64,000 nt of DNA from Microdochium bolleyi (lineage: Eukaryota > Ascomycota > Sordariomycetes > Xylariales > Microdochiaceae): the NCBI GenBank assembly GCA_001566295.1, contig KQ964247.1:2294001-2358000 (forward strand), written 5' to 3'. Position 1 is the stretch's first letter. Every line of letters starts with the position of its first letter. This document shows positions 1-12,000 of this stretch, piece by piece. The notes beneath the pieces were generated by a model. The model did not search any database. It was not told the DNA's origin and saw nothing but the letters and a program-made list of their open reading frames with translations. A program made the translations under genes and the position numbers.

Positions 1-1178
1 TCGTGCCGGGACGCCAAAGGAAATGCGAGACAAGCGCAGTACCTTGTGTCCATTGATCAAGATATTGTTGAGTCTTCGGGTTGGTTACTAGAAACCTCAT
101 GAGAGCCGTTTTGCCCGATCCGGGCTTTCCGCTGATCCAGTAAACTGGTGCGGTTGACCTTAGCCAGTTAGAGAAGCTGTCCCATGAGTGCTGGGTGTCT
201 GACGTTTCACTTTCATCATCGGCGTCATCTTTGAGTACCCACGTGAAGGTCTCCGGGTGCGAATCGCGGACTTGATTACGGCATTCGTTCAGGTCGTTAA
301 ACTTGAAGCAGCGCAAGAGTCGGTCTCTGGAAGCGGCTAATTTCGCCTCGTCCTCACGGCTGGCTGCACTTTGCAAGACTGTGTCCGACCATTTGTCCGC
401 AGACTGGTCCAGTCGTGCAGCTATACGATCTACGTGACTCGTGATTGTGATGTTGCTTAGCTCCGCCTGATCAGAAACGTGCTTCTTGATATCGTCGATA
501 GCCTTTTGTTTGTTGGTCTGATAGTCGCTGATGAAGGTTCTGATGTTGTCTCTTAGACGGGACGAGTCGGTCTCGGCTCTGGCGGAGCTCTCACTACAGC
601 CCACGTGAATGGTTAGCACTCGAGTAGTGCCTGAGTAGAGCATGGGCAAAAAATTTGCCTAGCCTTGAACGAGGGACTTACAAGATGGCTGTCATCAACC
701 CGGTTTGCAAGGTCTGCTCTGCTTCGGCCAACCTCTGATCCAGCCGGTTCAGCCGTCTCTTCCTCCATGTCATTTTCACGGTGGTCTTGAGTGTCGCAGC
801 CAGTTGGGCTCGCGCCGGCGGACAATTTAGAAGATTGACCTCTCTTTGCAAATCCCTGGCAGCACCCTGACACTTCTCAGCAAGGTCGGCGAGCTGCTTG
901 TCCCGCGCTTTGGCCTTGGTGACAGTAGCCACCAGTGGTGCGGCTGAAGCCGGCACCGAAGGAACTGCAGGCGCTGCTGCCACAGCCGCTGGAGAAAGGA
1001 CGTCCCTTGTGCGATCAGAGAGGGCTTTGAGCTCTTCAGCGCGATCGGCGAGTGCAGGGTCGAGAACACCATCTTGGTACACCTGCCGCGCGACACGGAT
1101 TATCTCGCGTCCCGTGCCGACGATCTGGAAAATGTTGCACGCTAGGCTGAGCCCCGCGAGGGGCTCAAGGCCTGACAT
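1..1178 (-). CDS. NACHT-domain NLR/STAND protein, 5' part (runs off window)
   Basis: Partial gene, presumably a cytosolic STAND NTPase of the fungal NLR class (heterokaryon-incompatibility or innate-immunity type). Exon 1 is 1178-682. An 88-nt intron (681-594, GTAAGT donor, GCTAAC branch, GCTGTAG acceptor) precedes exon 2 (593 to position 1), which stays open to the window edge. The N-terminal ~165 residues resemble the helical N-terminal domains of fungal STAND proteins (hydrophobic start with LACNIFQIVGTGREIIRVA). A coiled linker follows, then the usual pre-NACHT stretch (LLRCFKFNDLNECRNQV, HPETFTWVL) and the P-loop motif YWISGKPGSGKTALMRFL at about residues 318-335, encoded near 107-140. 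Walker B, the C-terminal repeats and the stop lie outside the window. The P-loop assignment is strong. The N-terminal domain type (HeLo-like or other) and any biological role are inference. Confidence 0.88.
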
Positions 1179-2230
1179 GTTGACGTGTAATGTTCTCCAG
1201 CGTATAGCGCGCCCGTGAATGTTGAGGGCTCGTCTGTGTTATCCGTAGGTATTGGGTGGGAACGGGTTGTGCCTTGCTAACTGAGAGGGAGCAGGCTGGA
1301 AAAGCGGGGGAGGTAGGCATACTCGTAGATTGAATGTGCTGTTACACGTGTATGGGCATGCGACTGCTCGGGTTGTTTCCATGCAGCATTTCATTCGCAG
1401 CCTTGCCGGTGAACGGCAAATCTGACAGCAGTCATTGCGGTGCTGTTTTCAGCGAAATTCTACCAATACTCTTTCTAACGCACGCGATTGTCATTCGCCC
1501 ATGGTTTCCGAGGCATGTCTGATCTCTGCCGACGCAGATTCGACAGTGGTATCTGTTCTAAGAGACACGACAAACCCCCAAGAGAGTACTGCAGTTGAGT
1601 GTCAGTATTGCACAGGCTTTACTTGCCTAAACCCCAACCCCAACGCCCCGCATTTGGTTGACCGTAGAGGCGAGATCGTGGCAGTGAACCTACCGAGCCC
1701 TTTTGTCTCTTCTGCATAATATGTATTATACAGCGGAGCGGGCGTTAGATCTGGCCCCGGAATAATGTCTACATGGTAGGACACGACGGAAAATTAGGGT
1801 AGAGTAGGGAAAGACATGGTTGACGAACTCAGTACTTGGGGCACTTGGTCCTTTTTCATATCGCAGCCAAATTTGGATTCGTGGTCTACAAGAAGCTCAT
1901 TGAACAGCGTAGTATCATAGGTTCGGTACCCCCAAGGGTTTGGAGCCGAATCTTGACGTCTGAACTACTGGCTTACCTGAACACTAAGGGTTCCTAGGCC
2001 AAGTTCGGAGACACGAAAAGTAAGAGTTAAACTGTGTCTCAGGGGGTAATCCCTGAACCTTACTGGGCCTCTAGAGGTGGCTTATACGGAGGAGCATAAT
2101 TGTATCGTGTTTATCACCGGCATGCACCGCGATGTACACTTTACCATTAACAAGTTACTCGTAGCCACTTGATTGTCCTGTTTGTGAGATTCATGTTATA
2201 TAGTTAACGATAATTGGGACTTAATATATC
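1179..2230. other. Intergenic; no gene seen
   Basis: Between the NLR start codon and tRNA-Gly. Short open frames occur on both strands but none shows a recognisable domain or splice-supported extension. It should contain the NLR promoter on the minus strand. Confidence 0.5.
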
Positions 2231-2301
2231 GCATCAGTGGTTTAGTGGTAAAATCCATCGTTGCCATCGATGGGCCCCGTGTTCGATTCACGGCTGATGC
2301 A
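2231..2301 (+). tRNA. tRNA-Gly (anticodon GCC)
   Basis: A complete intronless cloverleaf of 71 nt can be drawn. The acceptor stem GCATCAG/CTGATGC is fully paired, the D arm carries AGTGGTA, and the anticodon stem CATCG/CGATG is fully paired around loop TTGCCAT. The T stem CCGTG/CACGG surrounds TTCGATT, and the discriminator is A. The GCC anticodon reads GGC/GGT glycine codons. A T5 run immediately 3' fits RNA polymerase III termination. Confidence 0.96.
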
Positions 2302-2898
2302 TTTTTGCCGTTTCCGGCTCCCTGCGGCCAATCAGAGCATGGCCCGCTGCGATGTCTCCTCGCACTAGTGGACTGGAGATCAACTCCGCTGATGCAGATC
2401 TTCTTCATTCCATTTTTGTTGTTTTTGGATTGGGATCCTGTGGATTTTTCACAGTGACCACACATGGCGTGGAAACGTCAGTTGTGGTCTAGTATATCTT
2501 CGAGTCTACGTGGAACGGTTGAAATATCCCATGGGACATTTTGGGAACAAAAGAAGAAGAAAACAAATCAACGTGCCAGCAACCGCATTTTCCTAACTTT
2601 CTTTGCCATCGTCAGGGATATTATTTATAATTGCAAATTCGCTTGTAATAAAATGCTTATTCAATTGCCATCTGCACGTATAAGCACGGCGGAAGCCAGC
2701 TATAGAAGACTATCTTGAGCGTCGAGATGACGAATGAGAGTTAGAAACAAAGTTGTCTGTTCTTGGGCTACCGTGAGCCTTCTTGCGACGGCCCTGTGGT
2801 GGTGACTATGATTACATCAGAGGAAAAATGCACTCCTCCTGATGGACTGTGTCCAGGTAGGCAATAAACAGAAGCGTTCAGCGATCAGCGACCATGAT
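2302..2898. other. Intergenic; no gene seen
   Basis: Lies between the tRNA-Gly terminator and the 3' end of the broken secreted-protein gene. Only short unsupported open frames are present. Confidence 0.5.
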
Positions 2899-4535
2899 TC
2901 AGAAGGCTTCCATCGCGCCGACAGTGTCCCTGAGCTGTCTGAAGTTAAAAGGGGCACGACGCCGGTCCTCGACCGGGTCATTATAGCATTCTCTCTCCCC
3001 ATCTCCGTCAGGATCGTTCCCCCCCTTTCCGTCTTTGGAACAGAGATCTTTGTTGTCTTGGGTCTGTTTCTCGAATGGCAGTGCGTTGCAGTCTTCATAT
3101 TCCCACCCTGCGACCAGCGACAGCTATCGTCAGCGTGTGTATCGACGCGGAACTAGTTGCATTGGAACGGCATGGGTGGCGGAGGGACTCACTAAATGCC
3201 CAGGTGACTTCGGCATCACCATTCTTCTTGCGTCTCGCCGAGATCGAGCAGGCGTTCTCGTCATTCTTGGTCACGTCACCGCAACTGTCTGGCTCGGGCG
3301 TGCAGCCCTCACAGTTGCCGTCACCGTGCGTGCCGGGGACGTACTTTCTCTCAGTCATGACGCCGCACGTCTCGATGAGCCTTGGGAAAATAGACCCACC
3401 GGCTATATACCGTTTTGTCGTCGTCTGGGGCATCTTCGTCCACAACCAGCGTCAAGCTATAGCCTGAGGGCTTGCCCACAGAATCTGTCGGCATTGCAAC
3501 CGGGGAGCGTGCTTAGCGTAGTCCCTGCGCATTATTGTCTGAGGATGGGAACGATGGGAGCTTGAGGCGAACACTCACAATCGAAGCCGACACCGGCACC
3601 AAATATCTCTCCAATAGTCCCCTCTATGCTGGTCTGAAAGCCTGTGGTCACCGTGACCTCTTCTGAAGCGGTCAGCTCCTGGTTGACCCCCGCGGGCTGA
3701 GCCTCGCCGCCTGGGCCAGGGGCAACAGCCTCGACGCCAAAAAGCCACCTGCGCTTCTGCTCGCAATAGACCTTGCATTCATTGTCCGTCGTGGCCCCTT
3801 TGCAGTTGCCGTCGTCGTCGAGTTCGTGCTTGGGCTCAAAACAGCTGTCATTGTACTTTCCATCGTAGGCGAGGTCGCAGTCGCGCTTCGCGAGCAGACT
3901 GCTGCCTCTCGACCAGACTGCTGCCTCTCGACCGGCGGCTGGTTCCTCCGGGCACGTCAGGCGGGGGCGAGCCCGGGCGGCCACTTAGGTAGATGCCACC
4001 GCTCGTGCCGAATGCGGCGAACGTGGAGGTTGTTAACAACGTGAACACCTGTGAAGCCGCCGTCCAGGCCACAATCCTTGATGAGCTGGTTTATGCCGTG
4101 CCCGACCTCAGCCCCATTAACATGACGGTCGCGCGCGCTGCCATTGCACAGGCTGGTGATAGTCGTGTTACGCGTGGCGTAGATGCACTTATCCTTTGCC
4201 CTGAAGTAGCGGTCCGAGGTCACAATGGTGTCTCGGAGGTACTTGGCGACCTCGAGGGAGTCTTTCTCCACGTAGCTGGGTATAAATAGCTCATTAGCAA
4301 GCTTTCAACTTGGTTCGGGTAATGGATTCAATAATGGGCCACATTGTCGTGGTGCTTCAACAAGAACCAGGGGCTGGTACCCTCTATCACCGCCACAGAT
4401 GGTGTAGCGCTCCGGGTCCTCGTCTGACCGCGGTACTAACACCGCCGACGCCGCGGCTGCGGCTAGGAAGAGCTGGAATGGATAAATAATTGTAGACCGT
4501 CTGCAGATGCGGGTATTCAATAGAGTAATATTCAA
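2899..4535 (-). pseudogene. Broken gene for a secreted cysteine-containing protein
   Basis: Three exons can be traced: 4535-3579, 3484-3193 and 3107-2899. Both introns (3578-3485 and 3192-3108) have GTGAGT donors, CTAAG or CTGAC branch points and CAG acceptors, and splice in phase. The product begins with a hydrophobic leader (about residues 14-31) and then PRSDEDPERYTICGG. Later blocks keep regularly spaced cysteines, for example DKCIYATRN, DCDLAYDGK, NECKVYCEQK, IETCGVMTERKYV and WEYEDCNALPFE. Four lesions break it: an in-frame TGA at 4305-4307, an extra base near 4025, a 19-bp tandem duplication at 3897-3934, and an extra base near 3380. Reading resumes coherently after each, which argues for recent decay. 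I recognise a fungal secreted-protein style but cannot name the family or a function. Confidence 0.75.
3897..3934. repeat. 19-bp direct tandem duplication inside the pseudogene
   Basis: Two copies of a 19-nt unit lie head to tail (first copy 3897-3915, second 3916-3934, differing at the last base). Because 19 is not a multiple of three it shifts the frame. With one copy removed, the block ending SRGSS runs straight into LLAKRDCDLAYDG. Confidence 0.85.
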
Positions 4536-6627
4536 GTCACAATTTTGTGAGAGCTATACTCGCCCTTGATGATCTGAAAATCAATACTTCTTTCGGTCCA
4601 AAGCCCTCATTATATATGCCCCTTGCCAGCTGCGGCTCTTGAAAAGATAGGCCCGGTTCGAAAGCTTGGATCGAGATTCAACATATGCACCCAAATGAGC
4701 CCTGGATCGAAGCTGTAGGCCATGATCGGCACGAAGTATTTCAGGAGCGCACTTTGCTCCGGCAAACACTGGGGTCCGGATCGACTTTCCTGCACACATC
4801 ATGTCAGGATAATTCAGCTGTGCTATACAGACTCCTCAAGTGTAGTTGGTATTGTTGTTTGTGGCTGGAAGGGAGGTCTGAGCCAAAAGCATGGGTCGCA
4901 TTGAAATAAGCCCACGGCCGCGAGGCTGCATAAGTAATGTATATGCATGTGAGACGCCTCGTCGGACTGCAACCCGGACAAACCAATGGATGCGCTGCCT
5001 GATGACAGGGACGTCATGCTTTCTCTGCACCTGCAAGGGAGGACTACATACCTTAATTCTTCGGCTCACATCGTCGTTGAAAATGGCGAGGCTGTATCGT
5101 GGCCTGCAGCCACATGCGCACTTAAGCCAGGTGAATCGGGCAAGTCAATATTACCTCAACAGAATATACGCCTCGTTGACGGAGCATCACGGCGGAAGAA
5201 TCCAAACTCGGGGCCAATTAAACATGGTCGTTGTCCCGGACGACCGCATGCCAAGAAGATTTGCCCTTCCTGAGACTGAATGCAGCATCATGTGCTTGTC
5301 CGTCATAAGAATCCTTAGACCTGTATTGCTACTGCTTTGAGATTCTGTACCGAGGTTGTTGCTTGTGCTGCGGGTTTGTTGCTCCTTTCTCTCTTGGCAC
5401 TGCTGTTGGAATTCTATCAACAGGCTGGTGCAGCGTTGATAGGGTTGGGCTTCCGGGACAAGTTGCGTGGACCAACAACGTCTTGCGGAATAGCTTCGAA
5501 ACCAGCTTGTGCGATGCAACATCACGACGTGGATCTGCGAAGGCGCTCCCTGGTTGGCCGCGTGGGAAACAGCGATAGCTCGATGGATTACCCAGCGGCG
5601 ATGAGATGAACTTGAGGGTCATGACGAACCATGGCTTGCTTCCTTGTCGATCAGGGAGGTTTAAAGAGCCCCAATCTTGTAAGCATAGGTCTGAATGGTC
5701 GCGCTATTTGTTTCGGCTTATGAGCGTGGTTCTCGTATCCTTGAAGCATGCAGCTTCTGCTGACTACGGCCGAGACTGTTTCAGCTACAGATCCTTCCGG
5801 ACGACGATGGGCAAATCCTGCCGCAAGTATGATATGACAGTCTGGGTGATGATCTTTCGAAACAATTATGCACTCACATTCGTCGTCAATACTCAACTTG
5901 ACTTTCCTGATGGGACAGCACACCCTCTGGTGGCTTGGATGCTCTGCAAATCACTGAGAAATGGTGAATTTGGCTTCCGTCGACAAAGGGAAGATAAGGT
6001 CAAACCAAAGTGTGGAAAAGCACAACATGACAACCCTCAAGAGGCGTCGTGAAGGCATGCATTACTGTGTGAGTCGCTGCTGGTTGAAACACATATTGGT
6101 GGGATGGCCGGGGCAAGTGCAGTTACACTTTTTGATAGCCGCAGCAGGCACGAGCTGCACAACACAACACCAACGACATCAGCGTAGTCCAGATGCTCAT
6201 CAAAGCATCACCGCAAGTCATTCATCCGATGAAAACTCCATAATCTTCAAACCACAGCGCACTGAGTCCATCCAAGCTCTCGAAACTCCAACGATCGCCC
6301 TGTAGACACAGCAGCCCATCGACCCCACCTCCAACTTTCCCCAGCGGCACGAGCCGCCAAGTCGCACCCACGCTCCCCACCATGGGTCCCTGGCCGTGAA
6401 AACCCCAATTCCTCCACCAACCACAACCCTTTAGGCCAATCCGCACCAGCAATCCGGTAGAGTCGAGCTCCGCGATCACAGTGATGCCACTTTCGCCGCT
6501 CTCGTACCGTCGCGGACCAAAATATGAACCAAGATGCTCGGGGCCGCCCCCTCGGAGCTCACCACCACCTCCGAAGCCTCCGGACAACTCCTGCAAGATC
6601 GCAATAACATCAAAAAGGCAAAAGTAA
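4536..6627. other. Gene-poor interval
   Basis: No frame here has a recognisable motif. The longest, about 148 codons at 5606-6052 on the plus strand, has no hydrophobic or conserved block I can support. The upstream region of the broken secreted-protein gene lies at its left end. Confidence 0.5.
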
Positions 6628-6738
6628 TGACCCTGACCCGATTTGAACGGATAACCTTCTGATAGACTGCTCGTCGTGGATCGACAAGCTGATTCCAAGT
6701 AACTGGAGTCAGACGCGCTACCGTTGCGCCACAAGGCC
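6628..6738 (-). tRNA. tRNA-Trp (anticodon CCA) with a 39-nt intron
   Basis: Read on the minus strand, the acceptor stem GGCCTTG/CAGGGTC pairs with two G-T wobbles. The D stem is GCGC/GCGC around AACGGTA, the anticodon stem is TCTGA/TCAGA, and the T arm ATCCG/CGGGT encloses TTCAAAT. The discriminator is A. A 39-nt intron (6702-6664) sits after position 37, the canonical site, and contains TTGG able to pair with the anticodon CCA as in other eukaryotic pre-tRNAs. The spliced length is 72 nt. A T4 tract lies just 3' (6624-6621). The antisense frame through this locus is not a protein gene. Confidence 0.93.
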
Positions 6739-9700
6739 TTGTTTGATGAAGATGCTACTTCTGAAAAGCATATATAATGCAATGACAATCATCTGAAGGC
6801 CCAGTGACGTTTGGGGATGTCTGGGAATTCCGGAACCGCTGTCGTGGCTGTTGTGGTGGATGGGATGAATGGGTAGCCATGGGGCGTGAATGACTACACG
6901 CAAGGATACGTCGACTTGCCGCAAAGACTCAAACAGGGAGACTATGCGAACACCAAACTGGAAATCTAGTCGCAATGCCTTTGCGACCCATGCGCCAGGT
7001 TGGCGTATGTCTTCAGAAGTCGAGTGCGCCGCTCGAACGATGACCTCTTCATGGCCACAGGTTCTCGCCGCTTTCCGCAACGCAACTACGTTTGTGCAAG
7101 ACACGACACTGCGAGCTGAATCGACGGTGACTAAAACTGCCCGCGCAAGCTCAACTTCTATGAGGGGCCCATGCCAGTATTGGAAATCTTCAGTGGCCTT
7201 GCACATCATTCGTGACTCAAGAAGATTCTTCGGCTTGGTGCCCAAAATCTGGTCACACGACGAGATAAGATGACCATGACAGAATCTCGCGATGGGCCCC
7301 AGGTGTTCTCGTTGGAAGTCGGTATTCATTTCCAGCTGTAGTTGAGCAACAATACCTTTTCCAGGTCTTTCGGGTTGTGCTAGGTTTCTATTCGTGATTT
7401 GTGATAAATAGTCGTTCCCTCTCCTCGTCTACCGAGTATGGCCCAATGTCCTCTTGGAGACGTCGGTATTTGGAGGGGGTCGAGCTTTATTGTACAGCAT
7501 TCGCAAACACCGAACACGCAGCCCGACGAGCTTGAGAGAGGCACATTGCCTTGGTCTCCAACCCCTCTACCAATGTTTCTTGCATGAAGAGTAGCTATGC
7601 TACCATCGCTGGTTGGGGCAGCTATGTTACTCTTCACAGCATTGCTGCCCGTGAGACCAGCCACAGGATGTGCTTCGCCCTCGATGACGGTCTCATCAAG
7701 GATCTCTTGATGGAGAGCAATGGCGTACAGACGCCCTGGGTTTGGGAAGGGCCAGCCCCCCCGGCCTGCTACGGAGCTCGCATGAAACTTGGCCCTTCCC
7801 ATCGATGGTTGAGACTTATGCTGTTGAACTCGTTTCTCACAGCCGTTGGGGGATCGGACGGCGATGGTGGCTGCGAGAGCGCCGTGTTCCTGGTTGTGTG
7901 AGCTAACTAGATGTCACGCCACGGTCGGGAATCACAACGTGCTCGAGGCCTCTTGCAAGTTCTGCAAAGAAAGCCCCGAGATCGCCAGGACGATCAGTCA
8001 GATAGATCACCCATCTCTGCCGTGCTGCCGGGTCCGAGACATATCGATTCGGTATTGGCAAGGTGCGGCTGCTATTGCTGCGTGTAGATTGCCATGTCGA
8101 CACCTACACCGTTGTCGCCTTTTATGAACGTGGTACCTGGGGCCTCCCTTACACGTTGGCCCACAGTCTCGACCCGACCATGATCATGGGAGACTTAAGG
8201 ATACCTTGGAGAACGGTACTGTTTCCAACACGGTCACTTTTCAGTGTAGCCGCCGCCATCACTCCGCCTGAGACGTCGAGCGGCTCGAAACGCACTCGCC
8301 ATGCCCACCAAAACTTCCACACCAAGAGATAAAGCTTTAGTCTCCCAGGCCTCCGGAACATTCTTCGAGGCTGCCACAAGGTCAGGTGCGAGGCAAGTGA
8401 AGTCTTCAAAAAAAAATTTAAAAATTGCGTTAAAATTATACAAAAAAAGATTCATGCGTGTCTAGTTGACGATGTTGCCTCTGCCACAGTTGAGGCCCAG
8501 GTAGCCATGCAGTGTCTGCACAAGCGATTTTCGAGGTCGTTCCTTTCACACGGGACGCGCGCGCAGTGTGTGGTGGTGTGCGCACGAAACCCTCGCGGTG
8601 GTAGTGGTGGTGGTGGCGACTGAGGAGTATGGTTGGGGAACAAACCCTCCGGCGAGACCAGTCGCCACAGGCAGGCAGGCAGACAGGTACGCAGGCGACG
8701 GGCAGGCACGCAGGCCGGACGGGAAGCTCCCCGGGAGCTAATTAAGCGGCAGGCCAGGGCGTGCGAGCCTGGCCGGGCAACTTACCACAGAGGAGGAACG
8801 CGACACATCCTCGCTGTGAACCAGGGGCTGGCGTGACATGGCGTGACCATGTTCGGCAGTCGGATCCAAGATCCACGACGACAGTATGGAGAGCGGGCAG
8901 TGCAGCTCTGGCGGCGAGGATGACGACCTCATCACGGAGCAGCACTCGTCGTCTACAAGTTCAATTGTTCTTCCACGACAATGTTGCCAGCCTCGCAAGC
9001 AAGGTCGTGGTTTCCCTCTTTCGATATAAAGGTTACTCGGCCCGGGACTTGAGCTGTATTGTAGGGTGAGAGTCAAGCTGGATTACACTACGCCGAGGAT
9101 ACGGATATCTGTGTTCCCAAGTGAGAAGTCGTCCTTTGTATAATAGCACATGCCTACGTCTATTCCGAGAGATAAGATATCAGAACCTCCCGAGCCCGGC
9201 ACTGAGTTTATGTACAGAGACCTTGGGCAGGGTTTACAGGGTCGTGATTCTTTCAGAGCGAGTCGGAGTCCCTAGGAGCGCACCAAGATACATTACCGGG
9301 TTGACGATACGACTGCCTGCGTGAAAGACATGCGTACTTATCTCAAGTATCGGAGACTCTGCTGGCACTAGATTCCAAAAGAATATATGTTCTTAAGAGA
9401 GTAGTAGGTGTAAGTCATAAGCAAAGTTCACATTCCCAGCCGAAGAAGTGAACGGGAATGTCCTCAAAGCGCAAGCCCCAACCCCCAATACCACGTGAAT
9501 TGTATAAAAATCTGAGACACAAAAAAAAAAAACCGCGTCGAACTTCAGAGCCCCCCCAGCCGGCTATAAAGACCACTTCCTCGCACCGAGATCCGTCCCG
9601 CGCCCACGCGCCGCGGGCCCTCCCCCCGCATCCCGCCTTCCGCGCTTCCGCCATCCGTGTGAAGAACATGCATGAGGAGTCCTATTCTGCGCAGTGTGTG

Positions 9701-12000
9701 GGTGCCACACTTGCGGTCCGACACAACAAGGGGGAGGGGGGGTCTCGCTCTAGCCCCTTCCCACAAGGAAAGAGCCGGCCGAAGGCAAAGACGTGCCTTG
9801 GCGATTTGATATAAATCGCATTCACGATGGGTTTTCGCCTCGCAAAGCCGTGCGGGAGCCCAGTCGCGGTTCTCGTGCCTCTGGGGCTGCATGGGGCTCG
9901 GAAACATTGCGGTTCTTCTTGGAGCGTCAAAAGAGGCGCCCCGCGAGAACAGACCATCCCATGGCACGTCCTCCCTGCCCTTGTTGAACCCTTAAAACTC
10001 CACATCGGGCGGGTGCCGCCGGTGGTGATGGTTCGCGCGTGAGATGATATTCCCTGATGCCTCGAACGGACCACCGCACTGACAAGTTATTTCCGATGCA
10101 TCAATAACCAATGCGGGCGCCGGGCTGTGTGCGCCTGGGGCCTGGGCGGGCTGTCCCTCTGCCCACCGTGATTGGCTCGCAAACCACCTCACGAAACCCC
10201 CTGTGGAGCAGGTGTGGCAGTGGACCCCCACGCGTTTGGCACGACGGGGGAGGTGAGACAAGGCCAGGCCTCATGCCTCTGCCAACACCATGCGCTGCCA
10301 TGCAATTGAGCAGGATGAGGCACGCCGCCGGCTGATCAGCGCCCACGGCAGCCACCACGGCCATCGAGCAGCATCGGGTCACGCGCCGTCCCTGACCTGT
10401 CAGAGGACCCCCGAGCGTGCTGCTCACGCTGTCCAGAGGACGACGGGGGGACGGTGCCGCTTCGTGGGGCGCTGGTGCATCGTCGAGACTTTTGCTCTGG
10501 GCACCGTGATCTTCGTCAGCAAATGATCAGCACGCGGCCCATGGCCAAATGAGGGTCTGCGTCCAGCATCTCTTGTGAGACACACGGACGGCACCGAGGG
10601 CACCGCACCACAGCGTGGCACTCTGGCCCTCGTCTGGCAAGTGGAATGGACTAGCCGAGCCGGACCAGGGTCTCTCTCTCGTGTGTCGTACTGATGAACG
10701 GGATGCCAGGAACCCCCCTCCTCATCCCTGCTGCATCCCCCACGCGCCGTCATTGCCTTGGTCCAAAAGTCGTTTCGCGGTGCACTCGCCGAGGCGGTCG
10801 GCTGGCCTGCACGGGGAAGTCTGGCCCGGTCTTCTTCCGCCATACACAGGCGCCCGTCGGCGTCTCGACAGGGGAATGCTTTCAATGTCCGTAGGAACGC
10901 CATTTGCGGCTCTGGTGCTGCTGGACTAAGGCGGCTCGGCAAGCTTCCGAGTCTTAGCATCCAGACCTGACGAGTGCGCGACAAAGGCAAGGCGTTGTGA
11001 CGGCTGTGAACAATCCCACAGGAAGCCGAGCGCGATGCACCAATCAGCACGCCCGCAACTACTCGACTCAGGTATGGATCGTTCAGAGTCACGAGGCTGA
11101 TGCTGTTAGTGGCATGCCTCGCATGCTCTCACCGTGTCGCTGATCGTCAACGCCCAGTGAGACATCCGGCTGAACGCATAGCCCTAGGACGGACCATGGT
11201 CTAGCCTCCGGGCCGACATGGCTTCGAGAACAGCAACTAGCTCGACCAGTCACGTGTCCATAGTGCCACCGGGCTTCCAGGATACCAAGCATACTTGCGA
11301 CGGTGGATCCGAACCACATGGTTTGGGATTGCGCGGCAGCGATATTTAGCCGAGTGCCCATCTGCCCTGTTCTCGTCGAGGTGCGCCCCTCGATGCGGAG
11401 CAGGCGCTTCGTAGTTGGACATTGAGTGACTGCTTCATGTATCCGGAGAGGGCAGCATCGTGACTGACCATGTAGCAAAGGCCTCGTCAGAGAGACTGAG
11501 ACGTGGAAATTTCCTCCAATGGATGAGATATTGTTCACTGAATCGGCGAGCGGGCTGGACTTGTACCACGTGGCTGAGGTTGGGCACTTGGAAATGATCG
11601 CGAGACCTCTCGGCTTTGGCATAACTGCCTACGCAGGACGTAAAGGGTAGGGTGGATGAGATCGCCTGCGTTCAGGGATTGGTGGCAAGGGTGAGCAAGT
11701 CGCTGATGGGCACGGAACTTGATGCACATGACTCATGTCAGAGAGGTGACTACTGCTAGCACAGCTGCGAATATCGTGTTAACATTCAATATCGCGGTAA
11801 TGGCTGAGTCATGTCGTTTGGTCAAGAGAGGGAACGGTGCACTGGAGTCGGTGGTGTCGATCTTGGTCATCGCGGGGTTGCGGTGTTTCCCCAGTCAGAC
11901 TGCCTTTGCCTGGCTGGACGACGTCGCGAAGGCCTTGAGCTCGTCTATTAGTCCAGACTATGCTCAGTTGGAGCATCCCCCATTGAACCTGGCGAGTCGT
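6739..12000. other. Gene-poor interval
   Basis: About 5 kb with scattered frames of 60-220 codons on both strands but no domain, no splice-coherent gene model and no RNA gene I can support. It includes an A12 tract (9521-9532) and a degenerate GCAG-rich patch around 8670-8720. Frames on both strands at 7380-8100 could be relics of a gene, but I cannot identify them. Confidence 0.45.

Noticed and set aside
4276..4313. Possible 38-nt intron that would remove the TGA at 4305-4307
   Set aside because: Too short for a fungal intron, with a poor GTTGAA donor, and removal puts the downstream EKDSLEVAKYL block out of frame.
6222..6788. 188-codon minus frame containing LWRNGSASD
   Set aside because: It is the translated shadow of the tRNA-Trp gene and flanks, a common false ORF.
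6718..7329. 203-codon minus frame
   Set aside because: Overlaps the tRNA-Trp 5' end, has no recognised domain, and competes with an equally open plus frame. Not enough to call a gene.
7380..8103. Several 60-140 codon frames on both strands
   Set aside because: Some stretches look protein-like, but no frame or splice model connects them and no family is recognised.
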